Of a DNA stretch of 64,000 nt, positions 22,733 through 35,800 are shown in pieces (the stretch's first letter is position 1; the number at the start of each line of letters is the position of its first letter). The stretch is from Prosopocoilus inquinatus. Taxonomy: Eukaryota; Arthropoda; Insecta; Coleoptera; Lucanidae. The translations under genes were made by a program, and so were the position numbers. The notes beneath the pieces were generated by a model that saw only the letters and a list, made by a program, of their open reading frames with translations, was not told where the DNA came from and made no database searches. The DNA lies in the NCBI GenBank assembly GCA_036172665.1, contig CM069876.1, positions 44,919,001 through 44,983,000 on the forward strand, written 5' to 3'.

Positions 22733-23835
22733 AAAAGGCGTCGTCAGTCAACAAAACGTGTGAAATATTGGTTGCATTCAGCAATGCGACTTTTTTCATT
22801 AATCACCTCTGAATTGTTAGGTTTATTCACTCTTACCCACAGTGAAACGCTGTTGCTCTCCCTCACACTTTTGATCAGAGCGCAATGCCGAACCAGCCGA
22901 ACTAAGCTATTATTAAATTAAAAATATAAACGTATTTATTTAGATGGGTGCCATTCTGCCAATGTTAAATGAATATAGCTCGACTTTCTTTTGTTAATTT
23001 GTGTTTTTATTCAATTTTGACTGTATAAAAAATACAATAAACTCATTTTTATGAATGCCTTGAATTTTAAACCGAAGCGAAATCCCGCCAAAATATTGGT
23101 CGCGTTCAGATGATCAAGCGGCGAAATTTGTAGCATTTGAAACGACGCGATGACATGTTAAATTCCAACCGCTTGCCGGCAATTTTCACATAACGTTAAG
23201 TGGCCCGTTCAGGACAGGATTAAGGAATACGGACCACCGTCTTTTTTAAAACGCACAGAGTATCGCGCTCTGTGGTCGAAGCCATTTTGCACGCCGGACA
23301 ATTTAAATAAAAGCATAAGCAAATTTCTTTCTATTTGATTGTGTAAATTAAACCTAGTTCTAATTTTCTTGTTAGTGTGTGAGTGTGTGGATTTATTTAC
23401 TTGCTGGCCGAAGAAAATCCACACACTAAATAAATAATTCGAGAGATTAAACAATAGTAACATTTGTCTTTTGTTTTGTTAGTACGCCATCATTGGCATG
23501 TAATGTTGGTAGTGCTGAGGTCGTTTGGCAGTGACATTTTATGCAAGAGCGATTTCCTTTCTTTCTCGTTGTTAATTAATACTCTTAATTGCGAACGCAA
23601 TTCTGTACATTCGTGGGTAGAAAAGTGTTCCGGGAGTGTCTGATTAATGATAAGAAATCGTTTCGCCCGCGTACAATAGACTTTAATGTCCCCGAGCAGC
23701 TCTATTGATCGGTCAAGAAGGTTGGGTGCGATGTGTTTGAATCGTCGTGAATATTTATGATATTGGCCCCTGAGTGTTTAGCGTTTTTTTTTTGCGATTT
23801 CACGTGCCGTGTTTACCGTACGATAGTTCGTGGCC
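22733..23835. other. Intergenic DNA and RBM25 5' region
   Basis: No coding exon recognised. A short inverted repeat near 23375-23435 pairs gtgtgtggatttattta with taaataaataatt-like DNA around ccacacac. The last few hundred bases before 23836 are the likely promoter and 5' leader of RBM25; no TATA box is evident. Confidence 0.35.
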
Positions 23836-26800
23836 ATGTCGTACCCAGGCCGCCCCTCCATCGTACAAGGGCTGCCCATGCCAACTGGTATGGCATACAT
23901 GCCCATCTCAGGGCCACCACCCCCGCTAATGCCGACCGTTATGCCTATCCAACATGTATGTATACGACTTGCGCTCGTTATGTTATTATTCATGGGAATG
24001 GGGGGGCTTTCTAGATGGTTCCAATTCAGGTAACGACAGCCCCGCAAATCCGTGCGTTCCCCAAACTTAATCCCAACCGTGAGCAACTGAAGCAAATACA
24101 GGGACCGCCTGTGACAGTTTTCGTTGGTACGTAGATTAAATTACTTTCAATTTAGTGTACTGTGCGTTCCAAAAATTATGTAACATTTGCTGCTTGCACT
24201 CTGCTGCACTTTTTGTTTTTGAGTCGCCTGATACAATTAGTTTCCATCTTTGTTTAGTTCATTATTAATGTGTTATGTTGAAGAAAGAAAATTAATGTAC
24301 AGGTGACCCACTTCACACATACCAAGTTTATGAAATAGACTTGTTTACTGTGCGTTGTGTAAAGAAGAAAGTACAGTCGAAAGCAAAAAAATAGTAGGCA
24401 ATTACAGTTTTCTGTAATGTTTCATTCTGCAAAATGTACTATTTAAATATGACTGCAGATTTTACTACTAAAGTTTCGAACTGTGATTTGTATTTAAACA
24501 ATATCGTTTTGGAGAAAAAAAAATTACAGGAAACTGTAATTGCCTAATATTTTTTTGCTTTCAACTGTAAGGTGGAGGAGTGAATGTGATAAAAACAAAA
24601 GACTGAAAGGGCCACTCTATTGTTCATTGTGATTGACAGACTTGACAAAGATTTGTTTCTTTCTCTGTCTTGCTCATTATCATATGTTATGTTATTAAAA
24701 TAGATTGACAGACTGTATGTAGAAAATTAGAATTAGAAATCAAGTTAATTAAAAAGTAAGCTGCTTTTGTTAGTGTTCCTTTCACTGATCTCTCAACATT
24801 AATGTTTCTAATTTATTCAAGAAGATTCATGGCATCTCTTTGTTTAATAAAATACTAAAACGCTGAAATTTAAATTACATAAGATGTCTTGATTACACTT
24901 CAAGGAAACATAACGGAGAAAGCACCGGACACAATGGTGAGACAGATACTGGGAGCTTGCGGCCCCGTCATCAGCTGGAAACGAGTGAAGGCCTTCGGCT
25001 TTTGCGAACTGGCCGGACCCGATGCGGGACTGAGGGCCGTCCGCCTCCTGCACGACTTAATGGTCGGTGAGAAACGTCTTGTTGCTAAGGTTGACGCTAA
25101 AACTAAAACTGTACTAGATGAATATAAAGGTAGGTATCTTTTTCTGTCGCCGTTGGCAGACATGAACTTTATTAATGATGATGATGTGAATCGTAATTTA
25201 ATCGTAGTTGGCGTCACTGATCTCGGGGGGCAAATGTGCACGTAAAGTTAATTATTTTATTTATTTATTTTTTTCTTTCTTGTGATTGTAGCAGGTCCAA
25301 GTAATGTTTCTTTTGTGTTGCGTTAGACTGTGAGAGTGTTCTGTATGAAAAATAATTGTGAGTAGAATTTCTATTAACCGTAGATATTTAAGTAATTTAA
25401 AAAAAAAGGGTTTGAGCCTTATTGTTGGGTTTTTCAAAAAGTTACCCCAACGTTTCTCTATGATTTTCAATAACTTACAAAAATGACAATCACTGATTAG
25501 GCTTCTATTATCTATAAACTGTTAATTTTTTTTAATGTCTTCATTTGGGCGTTACTCTTCTCTGCGGAACTTATTTCGTCGTGAATTGTTGCTTGAAATC
25601 TCTCACTTTGATGATTTTGTTGGGATTGAATGTGTGCATATGGGCTTGCTTTCTAACCTGGAGCCATGCTCATGCTCCATCTCGTTTCCAGCTGAAAGGC
25701 GCAAGAAAGAAAAGGGCTCGTCTCCTCTGCAGGACGAGCCGGAAGAAGAAGAGCCCTTGGACGAAGAAACGCAAGCCCTGGACGCCGTCGCCATAGAGAG
25801 AATAAAGCAGATCATAAACGAGTATCAAGAAGAGATGAACAACTTTGAGCTTAAAAAAGAAGGTACTTTGCTTATTAGCTATTTTATCGATCATCACATC
25901 ATATAAAACGAGCAGGTGATTGATGTTTTTTTAAAAAGAATGTAATCACAAGAAATGAAATGAATGAAAAAAAAAAAACTGAGATAAACGTTGGCAATCT
26001 CTAAATCGCTGAGACTTTTTTAAGTTTTTACAATTTAAATTAAAATCACTTAAAGATAAGTCATCCTCAGTATATGAGTCAATCTTTCAATGGCTATACC
26101 CAGCCAGAGGATGTTCTCCTCATCAAATTTCTATTCGTTGAAAATTTGGTTTTACTTAAAAATGCCTTTACAGGGTTCCCTCCCCTTCACCGGGAAAAGT
26201 CAGGGAATTGAGAAAAGGTTTGCAATGGCAGGAAAGTCAGGAAATTTATTTGTTTTAATGCAAAAGTCAGGCAATTTGCTTGTTTTAATGCAAAAATCAG
26301 CGAAAATTAGGGATGGACTGGACGTTTTAATACAAATCTGTTTCCTAAAATTGGAAAAAAATGGCACCTTGTTTGATTTTTTAAAGAAAATTAATAAAAT
26401 TGCTTAATCTAAATGAATTATGAAAAAGTTAATCACAGTTTTAACAAAAAAAAAAATATCGTAGGGTATCTTCAATATAGGCAACCATGCAATCAACTGT
26501 GTTGTTCGGGTTGCCTATACCAAAACTTGTTGTATTCTGAAAAATCGGATTTATTACTATTTTTTATTTTAAAACGAACGGGCAGAATTGTTCTATTTTA
26601 CAGGTTGGCAACACTTTATAATTATTTGATGAACTGAACTTCTTTTTTTAATTAGTTGAATTGCTTAATCTAATAAGTGAATTGTGAAAAACTTCATCAC
26701 GCTTTTAACAAAATAATAATTTTGTGGCCTTCAATATAGGCAACCATGCAATCAACTGTGTTGTTCGGATTGCCTATACCAAGACTTGTTGTTTTTTCTG

Positions 26801-29800
26801 AAAAATCTGATTTATTACCATTTTTTAAGGCGAACCGTCAAATTTGTTTGATTTTATGAGTTGGCAACAATTTATAATTAATTTATGATTTGGAAATAAA
26901 AAAAAAAATTATCACGCTTTTAACAAAAGAATACTTTTGAGGCCTTCAATATAGGCAACCATGCAATCAACTGTGTTGATCGAGTTGCCTGTACCAAGAC
27001 TTTTTGTTTTTTCTGAAAAATCTGATTTATTACCATTTTTTTAAGACGAAGAGGCAATTTTTTTTAATTTCACGGGTTGGTAACACTGCGAGTAAGTAAC
27101 AAAGGGGTTACGAAAACTTTGATCCAAATATTTTCTTCCAAAACCGCGTGTTATTCATTCTGTTCCGACACGCTTTGCGTGTTTTACACAAAATTCGCCG
27201 ACGATTTACTAACTATACTTCACTTTGATAAACGAGATGAAGATTAAAAGATAAGAATTGTTTTGAATATTAAAAAAAAATGAGCGGAATTTCTTCATTT
27301 ACGTAAATTATAAAAGAAAGTTTATCACATTGCTAAATAATATTCTTGGAGGTCTTCAATATAGGCAACCATGCAAACGGCTGTGCTAAATTGTTGCCTA
27401 TACCAAGACTTCTCATTTTTAACAATTCCTTCCGTAATACACGTGAAAATAAAAATACTAATAAATTACTTTCCAAAATGTTTGATTTTATAGGTTGGCA
27501 ACACTTTATATTTATTTATTATTAATTGATGAAATGGATTTTTTTTTTAATTTAATTTTTAATCAATTGCTTAATCTATTAACTGAATTATAAAAAAAAG
27601 TTTATCACGCTTATAATTTTAAGGTCTTCAATATAGGCACCCATGCAATCAATTGTGTTGCTCGAGTTGCCTATAGCAAGACTTGTTATCTCCTAAAAAA
27701 ATCTCATTTATTACCACTTTTTAAGACGAGCAGGCATTTTTTTTTAATTTTATGGGTTGGCAACACTGGGTGTAAGTAACAAGGGGGTTATGAAAACTTT
27801 GATTTAAACATTTCCTTCCAAGACCACGTGTAATCCATTCTGTTTCTACACGCTTTACGTGCTTTACACAAAATTCGTCGACGATTTACTAACTATATTT
27901 CACTTTGATAAACGAGACGAAGATTAAAAGATAAGAATTGTTCTGAATATTAAAAAAAATGAGCGGAATTTCTTCATTTACGTAAATTATAAAAAAAAGT
28001 TTATCACATTGCTAAATAATATTCTTGGAGGTCTTCAATATAGGCAACCATGCAAACGGCTGTGCTAATTTGTTGCCTATACCAAGTTTATCACATTGCT
28101 AAATAATATTCTTGGAGGTCTTCAATATAGGCAACTAAACAGCCGGCTGTGCTAATTTGTTGCCTATACCAAGTTTATCACATTGCTAAATAATATTCTT
28201 GGAGGTCTTCAATATAGGCAACCATACAGCCGGCTGTGCTAATTTGTTGCCTGTACCAAGTTTATCACATTGCTTAATAATATTCTTAGAGGTCTTCAAT
28301 ATAGGCAACTAAACAGCCGGCTGTGCTAATTTGTTGCCTATACCAAGTTTATCACATTGCTTAATAATATTCTTAGAGGTCTTCAATATAGGCAACCATA
28401 CAAACGGCTGGGCTAATTTGTTGCCTATACCAAGACTTCTCGTTTTCAACAATTCCTTCCGTAATGCACGTGATAATAAAAATACTAATAAATTAATTTC
28501 CGAAATGTTTGTACATCGATTATTTCTATTGTGAAATCAGGAGAAAATTGTTTAAACTTTTCAAAATTAAGCAGAATTATATAATCACACTCAATAGTGA
28601 AAGTTTTTTTTTTCTCTGGATCAAAAGTCAGGGAATTTTCTGCGAATTATTTTATTTTATTTTTATTTATTTATTTATCTTTTTTTTTAGAAGAGGTGAT
28701 TGAAAAGCGCAACAAAATCCTCGACGAGGCGGACGTGGAGGAGGAGAAGCGCGATTTGATCACCCGAGAGATCGGCAAGTTTCGAGAGATCATGAAGGTG
28801 AGTCGTGCAGTCGGGGGGGCACAGTCGAGTTTAATGTGAATCCGATGTGGTCACTCGGTTTGACAGAGCTTAAAGTTTGTTACTGTTATTTTCTAATTCT
28901 TTGAGAGAGAGAAAAAAAAAAGTATTTGTTTATTTATGAAATCGAGGCGAGTGATTTTGTTCAGTGATGATGATGATGATGAGAGCGAGAGGAAGAGAGT
29001 CGACAACATAATCTAACAAGAGAGTTGGTTACACTAAAAAAAAAAAAAAAATACAAAAAAAAAATATTACTACAGAGCACTAAAAGAAAAGAAGGAATTT
29101 CACAGAGAATGAGATGCAAAGTGTTTTTAATAATTTTGGATATTGTCAGTGTTTTTAAATTAATTAAATTAATTGTTTATAAAATGAGTCAATGCAGTCA
29201 ATTAAATTAAAAAAAACTCGTAAACTGAAAGTGATGGAGAGATTCAGTAGTTAACTCGGGATACAGCCCGCAGAGACATCCTGTATATGTAAAAGCAAAT
29301 TTTTTTTAATCAACTGATCGTAATTAGGTTGTAAAGAAAAAAAAGGAGAAATGTTAGGTTATGTTGTCATGCTGTGCGTTGCATACATATATTGTGTGGA
29401 GGTTGGGTTTTGTGTGTCGTGGTTAGGTTTAGGTTATCGTACTAGCTTTGAGGTTGCGCTCATATGGTACTATAAACAGGCAAATGGAGCGGCGCAGTTC
29501 CTCCTAGGTTCGGCCCGGAGCGCCGCCGGTGAGTAATGTGACATCAAATACAACACTTGTACCTACACTCAGTTCGCACTTGCACTAGACTTACAATTTT
29601 GTTCAGAAACAATCTTGTTCATAATAATTTTGTTAAGAAGAAAAAGAAAAACACTGTGCAAGTGTAAACTGACGTTTTAAGAATCTTTTTTTATTTTTTT
29701 CAAGTTGTAACTAGTGACGGTAACACTAACTGTCAAGTACTCCCTCTCTCTGTTTCTCTGATACCTTTTGAGTAATTAAAAAAAAAATAAAATTTTTCTA

Positions 29801-32800
29801 AAGTATACAGTGTGCTTGACAGTTTGTGTTATTAGTAAATGCTGTTGATATGAATTGTGTTATTCTTAGAGCAGCATAAACGAACTCGTTGTTAGTTAGC
29901 TAGTGATCGCCGCGGACTGTATTCGTAAGTTACGGTCCGTGGCCTAATTATAATTGTCACCGTTAATCTCGGAGACGGCGCGCGGCAAGACGTGTGACAT
30001 CCACAAAGCGGATTGTGCACCCTTGTGATGAGACAGTGTAAGTTACAAGTACATGTATGACATTTTTTTTTTAAGATCCATCCATCCATCCACCTGTATA
30101 CATTCTTATAGCGCATATGTTCGGAAATAATCGATCATTCATAATTTCCTTTCTTTTTCTTTTTGTATTTTGTTTTTTGACTGTTGTCAGGTCTGCTACA
30201 AGTACAGAGTCATTAATTAATTAATTAAAAATCTGCTAACGGCCATTTTCATAATCAGACTTTAAGGAAGCTTTAATTTAAAGTCACTTGTCAAATGTAT
30301 TTTTTTAGGTTAAACTTTGTCAAATGTATTTTTTTTTAGGTTTAACCTAATTTTTTTAGGTTTAACCTAAAAAAATACATTTGACAAGTGACTTTAAATT
30401 AAGGCTTCCTTAAAGTCTGATTATGAAAATGATCATTAATCTCTTAATTAAACTTCAAGCAAGCACTTTAATAACAACAGCCGCCTTTTTGTTGCTTCAG
30501 CAGTTGTTTTAAGCAATGCCCTCTGTGTGTGGATAATGGATATGTTCTTCAACTTTCCTTTATTCTGAATGATTTAAAAAAAAAATTAATTTAATTTGTA
30601 CAGTTTGCTAACATCGTAACACTGCCCCTAACTCCAATCATTCAAAACTATTTAATAATAACATTTTCTAAATATTGAAAAAAAAACAAAACGAAAGATA
30701 AATACCATGCGATCAAAAAAATTAAATTAGAAGATGGACGCAGGCAGCTTCGTTGTTTACAGTTTGTGTAAATGTGTAAATTTTGCTTAAAATTTTGTTA
30801 ATTACACGCCGTATCGTAGTTGTGCATACTTCGACGCGGTCGCTTTTCAACGTTGCACCACCGCCATCTTGGATTCCAAGATGGCGGTGGCCTAATATAA
30901 TACCTGTCAGTGTTAGAATTCTAGGGTTTTCATTGGTGATCCCTAAAATTATGCAGTTGATGTTGACCAAGTGATTGATGATAACGTTTTAGGTTAAAAA
31001 TAGAAAATTCATTCATCTTTCTCACTCACAATTTTTGCATCTCGCTGGTTGGTTTCAAGAAATTTTGTGTTTACGTTATTTCCATGACAACAGACGGCGA
31101 AGTTTCTACATTCTACTTAAAAAAAAAATTGTTTTTGATTGCAGAGAATATGAAACAAAAAAAAAAACTTTTTCAAACGAGCTAAACATTGAAACCCTCG
31201 AGTAGCATCTGTACAGCTGTTTCAGCCCTACGTGGGACTTCTTCAGCAATGTTAGGTCAAAATCGATCGTAGGATGTCGCTGTTTCAGCTGTCCCGTTTT
31301 TTTTTTTTTTTTCTTCGAAACGGACGAGCGAGGTTAAAACTACATAGCAAAGGAGACTGTGGTTTAAGAAATAATTGAAATTAATCTGGTGCAAAATAAT
31401 TACTAATAAATAAATAATGAGGTGCAAAATAATTATTAATAAGTCAATCGCGAGTGAGAAAGATGCGATTACGCGTCCGGGACGCACTCAGAGGTATTGT
31501 TTTTGAACGCATCCCTTTTTGACACACTGTATTGACAGTTGCGAATTGAACCTTAATTTTAAATCTGCCGAAATAGTTTCCACGTAAATTACATCCGGTG
31601 GCGTGGAAATAATGTGATTGGATGTTTTTCTTTTTTTTTAAGAAAACAGACTTGGGACTGGCAAAATAATTATTATGCAAAAAATCGTGGTTGAGCAAGT
31701 CATGTCCAAGATGCACTCAACGCTATAGTTTTCGAACGCACCCCTTTATTATGGAAGGAGCACAAATTAGTAGACAATTACAGTTTCCTGTAATTTTTCT
31801 TTCGCCAAAAGGGAACCGTTTAAATACGACTTCATAAATTTTATTTCTTTTTAAGATTTCCCAATCTAAAAGATTTCAAAACTTTTAAATGTCACTAGTG
31901 AAATCGTATTTGACGTGTGTTATTTCGGAGAAAGAAAAAATTACAGGAAACTGTAATTGTTTACTATTTTTTGCTTTCGACTGTATTTTATTTTTGACGT
32001 ATTTATGATTTTGCATTTTCCCTTTAATTTTGAATTTCACAGATTCACAATATTGACGTGTCATGTCAAGATAATAACCTGGATTTTTTTTCTAAATCTC
32101 CTAAAATTCAAGTGGCATCAAAAACATTTGACGTTCGACAGTTGTTATTAAAAAAAAAAACCCAATAAATCGTACAACATTCTCAGTTTGTGAAACGAAT
32201 CTTGAAATGTACCTCAGCCACAGAGCATGCAAAGCTCGCCGTGACGTCGCTTCTCTCTCTTGTTGTTTCTATTTATTTTTATTTTTTTGACATACTGCCG
32301 CATTTTAACTGTAATTCTGATTTTTTTACCAATGCCAGAAATATTTGATCTTTGACAGGTATTAAAGAAAAAAAAAACGGCCAATAAATCTTATGACATT
32401 CTCAGTATGAGGCGAATCTTGAAATGTACCTCAGCCACAGCATTCAAAGCTCGCTATCGCCTCGGCTTCTCCCTTTCGCTGTTTCTGTTTATTTAGTTTA
32501 TTTTTTGGCATACTGAATTGACACTTACGCATTTTGATTTTAATTTTGAATTTGTCAGATTCACAATATTGACGTGTCATGTCAAGATGATAACCCGGAT
32601 TTTTTTTTTTAATCCCCTAAAATTCAGATGGCATTTTTACCAGCGTCAGAAACATTTGACGTTTGATAGATATTATAAAAGAAAAAAAAAACGCCCAATA
32701 AATCTTGCAACATTGTCAGCTTGTGAGACGGATCTTGAAATGTACCTCAGCCACAGCCGTGCAAAGCTCGCCGTCACATCGGCTTCCCCCTCTTGTTGTT

Positions 32801-35800
32801 TCTTTTTTATTTTATTTTTATTAACTTTTTTTTTGACATAACCCCCCTCGTTGTTTCTGTTTGATTTTTTCCTGGCATTAAGCGTGGAGAGTTGCGCATT
32901 TTAACTTTAATTTTGAATTTTCCAAATTTAAGGCCGATCTTTCCACTTGCCGATAAAGTTATTTGGCGCATAAGTTGCATTTTATGAATGGTTGTCCTGG
33001 TCATTCGTCGAATAATTATTAATAATCGTAAAATAAATTTATTAGGAGGCTGGAAAGATCGGGCCTTAGAACACATTGACATGTCACACGTCAAAATGAT
33101 AAGTTGTTTTTTTTTTTTTTTTTTAATTGGCTAACATTCAGAAACATTTGACATTTGACGGGTATTATTTATAAAAAGAAAGGGCCAATGTATTTTACAA
33201 CATTGCCAGCTTGTGAGGCATATCTTGCAAATAATGTACCGCAGTGACTGAGGTACACTTCAAGATTCGTTATGAAATGAAAACATGGAGTTTGTATTGT
33301 GGCTGAGGTACGTTTCAAGATTCGCTTTTCAAGATGGAGTTTGTGGTGTGGCTGAGGTACATTTCAAGAATCGCAATTATAAAAGCGTAAATAATTCAAC
33401 TTCGTAACTTCAAGGGGTGTTGGATAGTTTCCAGACAAATTACAATTTGCAAAAGGCACACTTACATTGACTGAAAGAATAATAAATAAATAAATAAAAG
33501 TTGTTATGGAAATTCAAGAAATAATAACGGAAACAATTCTATGGTTTAAGCAGCACGAAAAGAACAAGAAACAATTGAAATAAATTAATGTAATGTAAGA
33601 AACAGAATTGTCATTGGTGGAATGGGACTGAGCAAATCTAATAAATTAAAATAGAGCTTGGATGTAAGGATTGAAAAGTATCATAAATTAATAACTTCTC
33701 ACGGATATCTAGCTGAAAAATTGCACAATACTCAACGTTTCGCCATCGCTTGGTAGTTCCATCAAGATTAAGAAAAATCCTTGTTCAGGTGATAACAGAA
33801 TTTGAGACAGCCTGCACCTTTTCGAAAACCGTTAATTTTACTAAATAACTCCCTAACTAACTACTACATAAAATAACGTGGCAGCATGTAAAACCACAGT
33901 ATAATTTTATTTTACACGTAGTATGTCATATACAGCGCGAGCAAAAATGATCGAATGATAATAGTGTGAAGTATGCAGCTTATTCATATTCAATATTCAT
34001 TATTGTTTTGAACACGCAGCAGGCCGCGATTGAAGTTTTTTCTTATTAGTTTGGCGTCACGTCCTGTCAAATGACGTTTCTTTCAAAAAAAAAAAAAAGA
34101 TTCGCCTTTTGCCAATTCAGTCATTAATTTAGACAATAACTCCTGGCATTTTATCCGTTAGCTTCTTGTTTAATACAAAATGACGAAAATAATTTCGACC
34201 GACGACAGAAAGCAAAGGATATTTTGATGAAATTACAAGCTGTCATGAACCATAACCTCAAATAAATTTACTATGACGTATTCGTTAGTTGGCAGTGACG
34301 TAATAACGTCACTGCCAACTAAAATGTCAAACAGGTACAGGTAGTTTTAATTTAAAACAATGGTGAACGGGGTAGATTCTGTGGTATTAATTAACAAGCT
34401 GCAACGTCACACGTATCAATCATTTATGCTCGCACTGTAGAAGCGTGTTTGAAATTCGTGCGACGACTAAACACGATGTTATGTCATTATTTTATTATTT
34501 CGCCTGTTATGACACCCTTTAGATTTAGTTTTACATTTATTTATGTATAAAATGATTTTTTTTCCTATTTTTTTTAATTAATCCATGTTGGTACATATAA
34601 AGTTTAGAACCAGCAAATTGCAACAAAGACAAAGACAGCAATATTTTCGAACATATCCCCCCGAAAGTCCACATAACACACACCCGTTTTTTTTTTTTCT
34701 TTAGTTGTAAACATAACATTTTTTAACCCATGTTGTATAAGTATGCTTTTTTTACAGCCGACTTATAAAAAGCACACCTCTAAAAACTAACTCATGCCTT
34801 TAATACCTACTCTGTTTGTGATGCCGCGCGCGTTTTTTGCTCTCGAAAGTCGATCGAAACGAAAAAAAAAAAAAAAAGAAAAGTAACGAAACTATCTTTT
34901 GACAATTTGTCTATTTTTTTTTATCAGCAGATTGGTTAGGGGGAGTCGTGTGAGATTTGTAACGAACGGCCCAGGTCTGAGTGGTATGAGATTTATAACA
35001 TTTTATCAATCACACACACTATCGACGGCAGCGAACATTTGGGCCCGTCTCAAGCGTGCGTTTTCTTTTAGAGGCAGGAAGAGGAAAAGGAGGTCAGCCG
35101 GAGGAAGGAGAAGGAGGTGCACAAAAAAGATCGGTCCCCCTCGCATTCTCCGAGTCCTCACAGGCGCGTCAAGGATGAAAAGAAACGCAGGCAACATTCA
35201 AGATCAAGGTCCACAATTTTTTCTTTTTTTCTCTCAACGTTAACTTGAAGTGCCCATTTTTATATTCGTAGGTCTAGAGAACGCGATCGAAGCAGAGAGA
35301 GGGAGCGTGAGAGAGTGGAAAGGGAAAGGGAGCGTGAGAGGGAGAGAGAGCGCGAGCGCGAACGGGAGGTGAGGGAACGCGAGAGGGAACGAGAGCGAGA
35401 AAGGGAAAGGGAGAGGGATCGTGAGAGAGAGCGAGATCGAGAACGGGGCTCGGAAAGGGAAGATAAGAACAAAAGTACAAAAGACTTATTGAAAGAGAAG
35501 GAAATGGAGGAGGAGGCCAAGGAGAAGAAGAAGGCCGAAAGGAGGGCCAGGGAGAAGGAGGCCCTGTATCAAGAGAGGTTACGGTAAACAACAACCACCA
35601 ACCCCCCCTCCCTCAAATCAGGTTAAAGAAACACAGAGTTTTTTTTTAGGGCGTGGGAAATTAGGGAACGAAGGAAAGCCAAGGAGTACGAAAAGGAACG
35701 TGAGAAAGAGAGACTGAAAGAGGAGGAAAGGGAACGAGATGCTAAGAGGCTTAAGGAATTTTTGGAGGACTATGATGACGAAAGGGATGACGTTAAATAT

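Noticed and set aside
31444..31716. Minus-strand 90-codon frame
   Set aside because: Made of repeat blocks also found near 12178 and 31695; no protein family.
35260..35594. Ser/Arg and Ser/Pro-rich minus-strand frames
   Set aside because: Antisense of the RE-repeat exon of RBM25.
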